A DNA stretch of 64,000 nucleotides from Bradyrhizobium tropiciagri (GTDB lineage: Bacteria > Pseudomonadota > Alphaproteobacteria > Rhizobiales > Xanthobacteraceae): assembly GCF_001189845.1 (NCBI RefSeq), contig NZ_LFLZ01000011.1, positions 1-64,000 of the forward strand, given 5' to 3'. Shown here one piece after another: positions 43,971 through 53,677 of this stretch (its first letter is position 1; each line of letters starts with the position of its first letter). The position numbers and the translations under genes were made by a program. Below the pieces are notes generated by a model. It was not told the DNA's origin. It searched no databases and worked only from the letters and a program-made list of their open reading frames with translations.

Positions 43971-44706
43971 GTGACAGAGACGACAGCACAGACCAGCCCC
44001 ACCCGCACCACCCGCGGAAAAACGCCCGCGCGACTCCGCGCTCACCAAGGAGGCGATCCTGCGCGCGGCGACCTTCGAGTTCTGCCACAATGGCCTCGGC
44101 GGCGCACGCGTCGAAGCCATTGCGCAGCGCGCCAAGGCCAACATGCGCCTGCTGTACGCCTATTTCGGCGACAAGAACGGGCTCTACATCGCGGTCCTCG
44201 AGGACGTCTACACCGAGATCCGCGCGGCCGAGCAGCAACTCAAGCTGGATGATCTCGAGCCGATCGCCGCGATGAGCGAGCTGATCGATTTCACCTTCAC
44301 GTTCTTCGGGCAGCACCAGAACTACATCGCCCTGATCAACACCGAGAACCTTCAGCGCGGTCGCAACATGCGCAAGTCGCGCAAGATTGCCGATCTCACC
44401 TTGCCCCTGGTTGCAAGCATCGAAAGCATCCTGCGGCGCGGCGTGGCAGCGGGCCTGTTTCGCGGTGACGTCGATCCGATCCAGCTCTACGTCTCAATCA
44501 CTGCGATGAGCTATTTCCACGTGTCCAACCGCTACACGCTGTCGGCGATGTTCGACAAGGACCTCGGCGATTCGGACTGGCTTGCGCTACGCCGCGAGCA
44601 TGCGCAGGACATGATCCTGACCTGGCTGACGGCTCCCGTCGGGGAACGCAAGTACAAGTCCGCGGGATCGAAGACGACCGCACGGGCCAGCAAACCATCC
44701 CGCTAA
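43971..44706 (+). pseudogene. TetR-family regulator, frameshifted in a poly-A run
   Basis: Removing one A from AAAAA at 44018-44022 gives a 244-aa regulator reading RGKRPRDSALTKEAILRAAT, then the helix-turn-helix ARVEAIAQRAKANMRLLYAYFGDKNGLY and an all-helical ligand domain. As sequenced, the GTG-initiated frame goes out of phase in front of the DNA-binding helices. An upstream 42-codon frame with good ribosome-binding site (43846-43974) stops on the GTG. It is the natural candidate for binding the AAGTAA-type operators. The single homopolymer break suggests sequencing error. Confidence 0.7.
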
Positions 44707-44757
44707 CGAGCGATCCGCACGAAGCAGCATCGTGCGGATCATGCGCTGGCATGCCCG

Positions 44758-46350
44758 TCAGCGGGTCGCAACGACGCCGTCGCTGCGCGGATCGCTGGCC
44801 CCTTCCATCAGGCCATCCGGATGCCAGACGATCGCGCCGGCGTGTCCCATGAACTCCTCGAACGGACCAGCCACCTGAATGTCGTGGCCGAGCGCGCGTA
44901 GCCGTTCGATGATCGCGGGATCGAAGCGCGATTCGATCTTCAAGTTGTTGTTTTCCTCGCCCCAGGTGCGGCCGAGCAACCAGCGCGGCGCCGTGATCGC
45001 GGACTGCAGCTCCTGGCCGTGCATGGCGTAACGGCTGAAGATGGCAGCCTGGGTCTGCGGCTGCCCCTCTCCGCCCATCGTGCCATACGAGATCAGCCGC
45101 CCGTCGCCGAGTTCGGCCATCGCCGGCTGGATCGTGTGAAACGGCAGGCGTCCCGGATCCAGCCTGTTGGTATCCGCCTCGCCAAGGCTGAAGCTCGTCC
45201 CGCGATTTTGCCAGGTGACGCCGGTCTCGGGGAGAATGACGCCCGAACCAAACTCCCAATAGACGCTTTGAATGAAGCTGACGCTAAGCCCATCGCGATC
45301 GGTCGCAGCGAGCCACACCGTATCGCCCTGCTTGGACGGATCGGGCCACGGCGCGGCGCGGCGGTCGGATACCGTTTCGTGAAGCGCGGCGAGCGACTGC
45401 TCGGACAGGAATTCAGCGGCTGCGCGCTTCATGTAGTCGGGATCGGTGACATGGCCATTGCGAATCCGGAACGCAGCTTTGGTGCATTCGACGAGCCGGT
45501 GCAGATGATCGACGCCATCGGCCTCCTCAGCCATGCGCCGGGCATAGAGGGCCAGGATCAACAGCGAAGCCAGCCCCTGCGTCGGCGGCGGCATGTTGTA
45601 GACCTTGTGTCCGGACACCTCGACCGTGAGCGGCGTCACCAGCGATGCCTGATGCCGCTCCAGATCAGCCAGTCGCAGCGGGCTGCCTACCCGTTCGAGG
45701 TCGGCCGCCATCGAGCGCGCCAGTTCGCCACGATAGAAGTCAGTCAGCCCGGCCTTGGCCAGTCGCCGTAACGTCTCGGCGACTCGCGGCTGCCGCAGCC
45801 GCGCACCGACCGCAAGCGGGCTGCCTTGCGGCAGATAGACCTCGGCATAGCCGGGCACGCCTTCGAGCTCATGCCGCTTCTTGCGGATGTTTTCATGCAG
45901 CGTGCTGGTGACGGCGACGCCGTCGTCGGCATGGCGGATCGCGGGTTCGAGCAGCCGTGCCAGCGGCAACCGGCCGTCATGACGATCGCGGCTGAGTTCA
46001 TAGGCCTTCTGCCAGCCGTCGACGGTACCGGCGACGGTGAGCGCGGCGAGCGGGCCGCGGCCGGGAATGCTGCTGCAACCACGCGCGCGATACCAGTCGC
46101 GGTCCGCCGCCATCGCAGAGCGTCCGCACGCCTGAATCCCGACCGGCATCGAGCCGGCGCGGCCGACGAGCCAGAAGCTGTCGCCGCCAAGGCCGTTCAT
46201 GTGGGGATAGACCACGGCAATCGTCGCGGCCGAGGCGATCATCGCCTCGATGGCATTGCCACCTTCCGACAACACGGCGAGCCCCGCCTGCGCCGCCAGG
46301 TGGTGCGGCGCGGTCACCATGCCGCCATAGCTTCGTTTTGTCTGCAACAT
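44758..46350 (-). CDS. Gamma-glutamyltransferase-fold hydrolase, probable oxamate amidohydrolase (HpxW-like)
   Basis: A 530-aa Ntn-hydrolase precursor. The likely self-cleavage nucleophile is Thr344 in KQGDTVWLAATDRDG. The family C-terminus shows YWEFGSGVILPETGVTWQNRG, SYGTMGGEGQPQTQAAIFS and a final EGASDPRSDG. These resemble Klebsiella HpxW, which converts oxamate to oxalate and ammonia, more than classical GGT. No signal peptide is present, so it is cytoplasmic, unlike true GGT. Beside an oxamate-forming transcarbamoylase this function makes sense. It diverges from the TetR gene and carries its own AAGTAA-type operator. Confidence 0.75.
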   Translation of the reverse strand: MLQTKRSYGGMVTAPHHLAAQAGLAVLSEGGNAIEAMIASAATIAVVYPHMNGLGGDSFWLVGRAGSMPVGIQACGRSAMAADRDWYRARGCSSIPGRGPLAALTVAGTVDGWQKAYELSRDRHDGRLPLARLLEPAIRHADDGVAVTSTLHENIRKKRHELEGVPGYAEVYLPQGSPLAVGARLRQPRVAETLRRLAKAGLTDFYRGELARSMAADLERVGSPLRLADLERHQASLVTPLTVEVSGHKVYNMPPPTQGLASLLILALYARRMAEEADGVDHLHRLVECTKAAFRIRNGHVTDPDYMKRAAAEFLSEQSLAALHETVSDRRAAPWPDPSKQGDTVWLAATDRDGLSVSFIQSVYWEFGSGVILPETGVTWQNRGTSFSLGEADTNRLDPGRLPFHTIQPAMAELGDGRLISYGTMGGEGQPQTQAAIFSRYAMHGQELQSAITAPRWLLGRTWGEENNNLKIESRFDPAIIERLRALGHDIQVAGPFEEFMGHAGAIVWHPDGLMEGASDPRSDGVVATR

Positions 46351-46387
46351 CAGCTCGTTTCTCCCATCCCGGTATGTAATAATATTT

Positions 46388-46404
46388 TTACTTACCGTGT
46401 CAAG
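46388..46404 (-). promoter_or_regulatory. Promoter/operator of the HpxW-like gene
   Basis: The minus strand reads CTTGAC (46404-46399), ACGGT, AAGTAA (46393-46388), AAAT, ATTATT. It shares CTTGAC and AAGTAA with the two other island operators, with 4 of 6 matches in the second arm. TTGACA with TATTAC 16 bp on is a plausible -35/-10 pair. Confidence 0.45.
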
Positions 46405-46524
46405 GAGCCAGAATCCCGGCTTGGGGATGCGGGGACCCGTCGCCTAGGCGCAACTCCCCCCACCCCGCCGGGCCGTCATATCACCGCCAAGGCTGGCCGT
46501 TGACGTTCATCCATCCTGAGGAGC

Positions 46525-47412
46525 TCAGGCAGCGGCGACCTCGTGCCCCGCCATCACTTCCAGCGCCTTCAGGATTGCCGAATGGTCCCAGGCCTTGCCG
46601 CCGAGGGCGGTGCAGGTGTTGAACAGCTGCTGGGCGGCGGCTGTGCCTGGCAGCGACAAGCCGAGTGCCCGCGCGCCTTCCAGCGCGAGGTTGAGATCCT
46701 TCTGATGCAGCTCGATGCGGAAGCCGGGATCGAAGTTGCGCTTGATCATGCGATCGCCGTGCACCTCAAGGATCCGGGACGAGGCGAAGCCGCCCATCAA
46801 CGCCTGGCGCACCAGCGCTGGATTGGCGCCCGCCTTGGAGGCGAACAGCAGGGCCTCGCTCACCGCCTCGATGGTCAGCGCGACGATGATCTGGTTCGCA
46901 ACCTTGGTGGTCTGGCCGTCGCCATTGCCGCCGACATGGGTGACGTTCTTGCCCATCGTCTCGAACACGGGCTTCATCGCATTGAACGCCCGCTCCCGCC
47001 CGCCGACCATGATGGTCAGGCTTGCGGCCTTTGCGCCAACCTCGCCGCCGGACACCGGCGCGTCGAGATAGTCGGCGCCGAGCGCATCGATCTTGCGGGC
47101 AAACTCCTTGGTCGCGAGCGGCGAGATCGAGCTCATATCGACCACGATCATGCCTTTGGAGACGCCCTCCGCGACACCGCCTTCGCCGAACAGCACGGCT
47201 TCGACATGTGGCGTATCCGGCACCATGACGATCACGGCGTCGGCTTCCTGCGCGACTTGCTTGCCGGACTCGCAAGCAATGCCGCCGGCTGCAATCAGCT
47301 CCGGCGGAATGGGTGCGACGTCGTGCAGGAACAACCGATAGCCGGCAGCCAGGAGGTGGCCCGCCATCGGACGTCCCATGGTGCCGAGCCCGATGAATCC
47401 TATGTCTTTCAT
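46525..47412 (-). CDS. glxR: 2-hydroxy-3-oxopropionate (tartronate semialdehyde) reductase
   Basis: A 295-aa beta-hydroxyacid dehydrogenase. It starts KDIGFIGLGTMGRPMAGHLL with the NAD(P) Rossmann motif GLGTMG. The substrate-binding block DAPVSGGEVGAKAASL and the catalytic Lys in TTKVANQIIVALT are both in place. It reduces tartronate semialdehyde to D-glycerate after glyoxylate carboligase. The genes gcl, hyi and glxR run in one direction with gaps of 39 and 23 nt. ATG at 47412 chosen by the Rossmann start. Confidence 0.93.
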   Translation of the reverse strand: MKDIGFIGLGTMGRPMAGHLLAAGYRLFLHDVAPIPPELIAAGGIACESGKQVAQEADAVIVMVPDTPHVEAVLFGEGGVAEGVSKGMIVVDMSSISPLATKEFARKIDALGADYLDAPVSGGEVGAKAASLTIMVGGRERAFNAMKPVFETMGKNVTHVGGNGDGQTTKVANQIIVALTIEAVSEALLFASKAGANPALVRQALMGGFASSRILEVHGDRMIKRNFDPGFRIELHQKDLNLALEGARALGLSLPGTAAAQQLFNTCTALGGKAWDHSAILKALEVMAGHEVAAA

Positions 47413-47435
47413 TGTCGTCGCTCCTGTCAGCCGGA

Positions 47436-48221
<786 letters not shown>

Positions 48222-48260
48222 CGGTCGGATCTCCGCTTGGGACAGCGCTGGGTGATGTCG

Positions 48261-50046
48261 TCAGGCCGGCAACAGCGTGCCGGATCGTTGAGCGCTCGGC
48301 ACGTCATCGAGCGGAAGGTCGAGCACTTCCTCGAATTCGACGATGTTGTCGATCTCCGTTCCCATCGCGATGTTGGTGACCCGTTCGAGGATGAATTCCA
48401 CCACCACCGGCACGCGATGCTTCGCCATCAGCTCGCGCGCGGTCGCGAATGCCGCCTGCGCGTCGTTCGGATCTGTCACGCGGATCGCCTTGCAGCCCAG
48501 CCCCTCGGCGACGGCCACATGGTCGACGCCGTAGGCGCCGATCTCGGGCGCATTGATGTTCTCGAACGAGAGCTGGACGTGATAGTCCATGTCGAAGCCG
48601 CGCTGCGCCTGCCGGATCAACCCGAGATATGAATTGTTCACGACGACGTGGATGTAGGGCAGATTGAACTGCGCCCCCACCGCAAGCTCCTCGATCAGGA
48701 ACTGGAAGTCGTAGTCACCCGACAGCGCGACGATGTCGCGGTCGGGATCGGCGGCGCGCACGCCGAGCGCGGCCGGCAGTGTCCAGCCGAGCGGACCGGC
48801 CTGCCCGGCGTTGATCCAGTTGCGCGGCCGATAGACGTTGAGGAACTGGGCACCCGCGATCTGCGACAGTCCGATCACCGTCACGTAGCAGGTGTCGCGG
48901 CCGAACGCCTTGTTCATCTCCTCATAGACGCGCTGCGGCTTGATCGGGATGTTGTCGAAATGGCTCTTGCGCAGCATCGAACGCTTGCGGTCGCGACAGG
49001 CTGCGGGCCATGCCTGCCGGTCGCGCAGCTTGCCGGACTTCCGCCACTCCCGGGCGACGCTCACGAACATCTCCAGCGCGCCTTGGCGTCCGACACGATG
49101 CCGAGGTCCGGATTGAAAACCCGTCCGATTTGGGTCGCTCGATGTCGACATGGACAAATTTGCGACCCTTGGTGTAGGTCTCGATCGAACCGGTATGCCG
49201 GTTGGCCCAGCGGTTGCCGATGCCGAGCACAAAATCGGATTCCAGCATCGTGGCGTTGGCATAGCGATGGCTGGTCTGCAGGCCGACCATGCCGGCCATC
49301 AGCGCGTGATCGTCGGGTATAGCGCCCCACGCCATCAGCGTCGGGACCACGGGAACGTTGACCGCTTCGGCGAACGCGACCAGCAGCTCGGACGCGTCGG
49401 CATTGATCACGCCACCGCCGGCCACGATCAGCGGCCGCTCCGCGGCGTTGAGCATCTCGAGCGCCTTCTCGATCTGCTTGCGCGTCGCCGTCGGCTTGTA
49501 GACCGGCAGCGGCGAATAGGTCTCGTCGTCAAATTCGATCTCGGCCAGTTGCACATCGAGCGGCAGATCGATCAGCACCGGTCCCGGCCGCCCCGAGCAC
49601 ATGACATGGAAGGCCTGGCTGAACACGCGCGGCACCAGCGCCGGCTCGCGCACGGTGACGGCCCATTTCGTCACCGGCTTTGCGATCGACTCGATGTCGA
49701 CCGCCTGGAAATCTTCCTTGTAGAGCCGCGCCCGCGGCGCCTGGCCGGTGATGCAGAGGATCGGAATCGAATCCGCGATCGCCGAATAGAGGCCAGTGAT
49801 CATGTCGGTTCCGGCGGGGCCCGACGTGCCGATGCAAACGCCGATGTTGCCCGCGTTCGCCCTGGTATAGCCCTCCGCCATATGCGAGGCGCCTTCGACG
49901 TGCCGCGCCAGGACATGCCGGATCGAGCCGTTGCGCTTCAGTGCGGAGTAAAGCGGGTTGATCGCGGCGCCGGGAACGCCGAAAGCGCAAGTGATCCCCT
50001 CGCGTTCAAGTATGCGGACTGCCGCATCCACCGCTCGCATCTTCAT
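48261..50046 (-). pseudogene. gcl: Glyoxylate carboligase, two single-base frameshifts
   Basis: Restoring one C near 49136 (VDIEPTQIGR) and one G near 49079 (SDAKAALEMF) gives a 595-aa protein, the full length of glyoxylate carboligase. It joins two glyoxylates to tartronate semialdehyde plus CO2, using thiamine diphosphate. The first frame has [15 protein letters not shown] with Val-like ThDP contacts and [14 protein letters not shown]. The last has [18 protein letters not shown] and [12 protein letters not shown], the GDx-N cofactor motif. The middle 20 codons lie in a third frame. Both breaks are missing bases in short repeats, so assembly error is likely. Confidence 0.85.
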
Positions 50047-50228
50047 GTGATGATCCCGCTTCGCTATGAGTTGGCCTGAGCAGGATCATCAGGCCCGCGA
50101 CCGTCGATCTCAACGCAATCGATGGGATTTTCCACGCTGTGGCAGCGCTCGCGATTTCTTGCATGCCTCCAAGTGATTAGCGCCGACGCGGAAATGGAAA
50201 TCGGCAAGCACGAGAAAGCCAGCGGGCC

Positions 50229-51077
50229 TCACGCCTGCTGCTGTGCAGGGCTGCTGCCGCGCAGCTCTGCCGAGAGCTCGGCTGCGATCCGATGCACGAT
50301 GGCGCCGATCTCCGGCAAGCGATCATCCGTCAGCCGATCCGCCATCCCCGATACCGACACCGCGGCGAACGGCTCGCTGCAATCGTTGAAGACGACCGCG
50401 GCCACGCAGCGCAGGCCGAGCCGCGCCTCCTCATCGTCCACCGCATAGCCCTGGCGGCGCACGGTCTCCAACTCCCTGAACAACTCGCCCGGCCGAATGA
50501 TCGACTTCTCCGTCATCCGCGGCATGCCGCGACGACGGATGATCGCATTGATGTCGGCATCGGAATAGGCGGCCAGCACCGCCTTCCCGACGCCTGAAGC
50601 GATCAACGCGACGCGTCCGCCGACCTTGGTCAGCGAACGCATGATCTCCCGGCTTTCGATCCGGGATACGACGATGATGGATTCATCGTCGACCACCGCA
50701 AGATTGGCCGTCTCCCTGGTCTGGTCGCGCAGCTTGCGCAGGTAAGGCAACGCCCGCGCGGAAAAATTGCGCCGGCGCATGAAGGTCGAGCCGACCACGA
50801 AGCTCTGCGCACCGATGTGCCATTTCGACTCCTCGCGGTCGAACTGCACGAACCTGCGATTCTCCAGCGTCGTCAGCAGCCGATGCGCCGTCGACGGCGG
50901 CAAACCGATGCGGATCGCAAGATCGGTCAGCCGATAGCCTTCGTCGTCCTCCGCAAGCGCTTCCATGATTTGCAGCGCGCGATCGACGGATTGAACGCCG
51001 CCATCTCGTGCATCCGGATCCGGTTGCGCGCGAACATCGGGATCGGACGGCTTGCGGCGGATCGGCTCTCTTTTCAT
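50229..51077 (-). CDS. IclR-family regulator
   Basis: A 282-aa regulator with an N-terminal winged helix (VQSVDRALQIMEALAEDDEGYRLTDLAIRIGLPPSTAHRLLTTLE). The effector domain ends in CVAAVVFNDCSEPFAAVSVSG, with the family's Cys/Asn region. AllR, which controls allantoin and glyoxylate genes in E. coli, belongs here, so glyoxylate or a ureide is a plausible effector. It diverges from the CBS gene. A perfect palindrome at 51141-51161 lies 64 bp upstream of the start. It is 182 bp upstream of gcl on the same strand. Confidence 0.88.
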   Translation of the reverse strand: MKREPIRRKPSDPDVRAQPDPDARDGGVQSVDRALQIMEALAEDDEGYRLTDLAIRIGLPPSTAHRLLTTLENRRFVQFDREESKWHIGAQSFVVGSTFMRRRNFSARALPYLRKLRDQTRETANLAVVDDESIIVVSRIESREIMRSLTKVGGRVALIASGVGKAVLAAYSDADINAIIRRRGMPRMTEKSIIRPGELFRELETVRRQGYAVDDEEARLGLRCVAAVVFNDCSEPFAAVSVSGMADRLTDDRLPEIGAIVHRIAAELSAELRGSSPAQQQA

Positions 51078-51140
51078 GACGACCTGACCCTAACCGGTTG
51101 TGGTTCAGAACGAAATCGCCCGCCGGGAACGAGCGCCAGA

Positions 51141-51161
51141 ATTGGCATATGGCATGCCAAT
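51141..51161. promoter_or_regulatory. Palindromic candidate IclR operator
   Basis: ATTGGCAT (51141-51148) and ATGCCAAT (51154-51161) form a perfect 8-bp inverted repeat with a 5-bp spacer. A further CGGCATGG half lies at 51162-51169. It is in the divergent region between the IclR gene and the CBS-oxalate-glycerate operon, fitting autoregulation. I did not find another copy upstream of gcl. Confidence 0.55.
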
Positions 51162-51307
51162 CGGCATGGAAGTCAAGGGGACAATACTGACGAATAGGTC
51201 AGCATTTGTGCCGTTCTTATTGAAGAATGCTTCGATTCTTTTGTTTGACTTCTGGGATAATGTATACCACGATCGGTCCTTAACAACCCAACCGGGAGGA
51301 CCATACC

Positions 51308-51721
51308 ATGTATGTCGGGGACATCCTTCGCACCAACCGTGCGCCTGCGGTGACGATCGGCTCGAGCGAAACCGTCAGCATCGCGGCGAACCTGATGTAC
51401 GCCAGCAATGTCGGCGCGCTTGTGGTCAGGAACGGCTCGCGCAGCGTCGACGCCGCCGTGATCGGAATGTTCAGCGAGCGCGACGTCGTCGCCGTGATCG
51501 CCGAGCACGGTACGGGTGGCCTTGCCGCAAAGGTCGCACAGTTCATTTCGCCGCGGCCGCTTGTGTCCTGCAACTCGCAAGACGCGCTCGCCGATGTCGA
51601 GCATCTGATGGCCCGTCACGACATCCGCCATATCCCCGTCATCGACAACGGCCGGCTCGTCGGCGTCGTGAGCATGCGGGACATCGGCTTTGCGCTCGAG
51701 GAAGCCGCCTGCGCGGCCTGA
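51308..51721 (+). CDS. Paired CBS-domain protein
   Basis: A 137-aa protein made of two CBS motifs (about residues 8-65 and 75-130; VIGMFSERDVV and IRHIPVIDNGRLVGVVSMRDI). Such pairs bind adenine nucleotides and act as sensors. The GGGAGGACCATACC ribosome site supports the ATG. It opens the rightward catabolic operon, 85 nt before the reductase. Its role there is unknown. Confidence 0.85.
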   Translation: MYVGDILRTNRAPAVTIGSSETVSIAANLMYASNVGALVVRNGSRSVDAAVIGMFSERDVVAVIAEHGTGGLAAKVAQFISPRPLVSCNSQDALADVEHLMARHDIRHIPVIDNGRLVGVVSMRDIGFALEEAACAA

Positions 51722-51806
51722 CGGACGTTCCGAAGATCATTGCCACGCAACCCGGCCCGAGCCGTTGCGGCTCGTAATGTGTCCCCACCCTGCTCGCGAG
51801 GATTTC

Positions 51807-52826
51807 ATGAAGATCTGCATCTACGGCGCCGGTGCCATCGGCGGCTATCTCGGTGTCGAATTGATGCGCGCAGGCGCCGATGTCAGCCTGGTCGCGCGAG
51901 GCGCACACCTCGCCGCGATGCGGCAGAATGGCCTGAAGCTCCTGATTGGCGACGAGGAGCGCGTGGTGCATCCGCGCTGTACCGATAACCCCGCCGAACT
52001 AGGCGAGCAGGACTTCGTCATCATCTGCCTCAAGGCGCATTCGATCACCGGCGTCATCGAACCGATGCGGCCCCTGCTGGGTGAGCGGACCCGCATCGTC
52101 ACCGCCGTCAACGGCATTCCCTATTGGTATTTCTACAAGCACGGCGGCCCGCACGAAGGATCGACGCTCGAGAGCATCGATCCCGGCGGACGGCAGTGGA
52201 GCGAGCTTGGCGCTGCGCGCGCCATCGGCTGCGTCGTGTACCCGGCGACCGAGATCGAGGCACCTGGCGTGATCCGTCACGTCTACGGCAACAACTTTCC
52301 GCTCGGCGAGCCTTCCGGCGAGGTCACGCCCGACGTCGAGAAGCTTTCTGCCCTGTTCACGGCGGCGGGCATGAAGGCGCCGGTGCTCGACCGCATCCGC
52401 GACGAGATCTGGCTCAAGCTGTGGGGCAATGTCTGCTTCAACCCGATCAGCGCCCTCACCCACGCGACCCTCGACGTGATCTGCAGCAATCCCGGCACGC
52501 GCGCGCTGTCCCGGGCGATCATGCTCGAGGCCCAGGCGATCGCGGAAAGCCTCGGCGTCAAGTTCCGGGTCGATGTCGAACGCCGCATCGAGGGCGCACG
52601 CAAGGTCGGCGCGCACAAGACCTCGATGTTGCAGGATCTCGAGCGTGGACGTCCCGTCGAGATCGATCCGCTGATCACCGTGGTGCAGGAGATGGGCCGG
52701 ATGACCGGGATTGCAACGCCCGCCCTCGACGCGGTGCTGGCCCTGGTCGCGCAGCGCACGAGGCTGGCCGGCCTCTATGACGGGGCGGCCGGCGCGGCCG
52801 TAGCAGAAACCCTGGCGGTGGCGTGA
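51807..52826 (+). CDS. Ketopantoate reductase-family oxidoreductase
   Basis: A 339-aa NADP-dependent reductase of the PanE/ApbA family. It opens KICIYGAGAIGGYLGVELM. The mid-region DEIWLKLWGNVCFNPISAL contains the catalytic-Lys helix (EIWLKLWGN), and C-terminal GRMTGIATPALDAVLALV closes the fold. Distance from pantothenate genes and a place beside FAH, oxalate and glycerate genes suggest an alpha-hydroxy/keto acid substrate other than ketopantoate. ATG at 51807; GTGA overlap with the next gene. Confidence 0.82.
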   Translation: MKICIYGAGAIGGYLGVELMRAGADVSLVARGAHLAAMRQNGLKLLIGDEERVVHPRCTDNPAELGEQDFVIICLKAHSITGVIEPMRPLLGERTRIVTAVNGIPYWYFYKHGGPHEGSTLESIDPGGRQWSELGAARAIGCVVYPATEIEAPGVIRHVYGNNFPLGEPSGEVTPDVEKLSALFTAAGMKAPVLDRIRDEIWLKLWGNVCFNPISALTHATLDVICSNPGTRALSRAIMLEAQAIAESLGVKFRVDVERRIEGARKVGAHKTSMLQDLERGRPVEIDPLITVVQEMGRMTGIATPALDAVLALVAQRTRLAGLYDGAAGAAVAETLAVA

Positions 52827-53614
52827 TCCAGATGACCGACGTGACACGCTGGGTTCGCTTCCGCCACGACGCCGAAATCGGCTTCGGGCAACTCACCCCG
52901 TCGGGCATCTCCGTGCATACAGGGGAGATGTTCGGCGACACACGACCGACCGGACAAATGCTGGCGCTCACCGATGTCGAGCTGCTCGCACCGACCCAGC
53001 CGAGCAAGATCATCGCGCTCTGGAACAATTTTCACGCGCTGGCGGCCAAGCTGAAATCACCTGCGCCGGCCGAACCGTTGTACCTGCTGAAAGCTGCGAC
53101 CAGCGTGACCGAGCCTGGCGCCGTGATCACGCGTCCAGTCGGCTACGACGGCAAGACGACCTACGAAGGCGAGCTTGGCATTGTCATCGGCAAAAGCTGC
53201 ACGGCGATTGCCCCCGAACAGGCCGACGCTTTCATCTTCGGTTACACTTGCACCAACGACGTCACCGCAGCGGACATCCTCAATCGCGACCCGACCTTCC
53301 CGCAATGGGCGCGGGCCAAGGGCTTCGACGGATATGGCCCGTTCGGTCCTGTCATCGCCTCAGGCCTCGACCCCGCGCGTCTCGTGGTACGCACCATCCT
53401 CAACGGTGTCGAGCGCCAGAACTATCCGATCGCGGACATGATCTTCAGTGCGCAGGCGCTGGTCAGCAAGATCTCACACGACATGACGCTGTTGCCGGGC
53501 GACCTGATCTGCTGCGGGACATCGATCGGCGTCGGGGTGATGAAGGAGCCGGTCAATACGGTCACCGTCGCGATCGAAGGCATTGGCGAATTGACCAACG
53601 AATTTCGTCAGTAG
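52823..53614 (+). CDS. Fumarylacetoacetate hydrolase-family protein
   Basis: A 263-aa FAH-fold enzyme. The metal site is visible as TYEGELGIVIGK (Glu-x-Glu pattern) and FIFGYTCTNDVTAADI. FGPVIASGLDP and LLPGDLICCGTSIGVG are the later family blocks. Proteins of this family in rhizobia are often annotated as ureidoglycolate lyase or diketo-acid hydratases. Ureidoglycolate cleavage to glyoxylate and urea would link the ureide genes to gcl, but this is inference. Confidence 0.75.
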   Translation: MIQMTDVTRWVRFRHDAEIGFGQLTPSGISVHTGEMFGDTRPTGQMLALTDVELLAPTQPSKIIALWNNFHALAAKLKSPAPAEPLYLLKAATSVTEPGAVITRPVGYDGKTTYEGELGIVIGKSCTAIAPEQADAFIFGYTCTNDVTAADILNRDPTFPQWARAKGFDGYGPFGPVIASGLDPARLVVRTILNGVERQNYPIADMIFSAQALVSKISHDMTLLPGDLICCGTSIGVGVMKEPVNTVTVAIEGIGELTNEFRQ

Positions 53615-53677
53615 GCCGCGGCCGGACGACAGCCTGACGCCCGGACCAAACGACCAACACCTGCTTTGGGAGCGCAC

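Noticed and set aside
43846..43974. 42-codon TTG frame with GGGAGGA before TetR
   Set aside because: Good ribosome site, but no conserved sequence. Its stop overlaps the TetR GTG, so a leader peptide is possible but unsupported.
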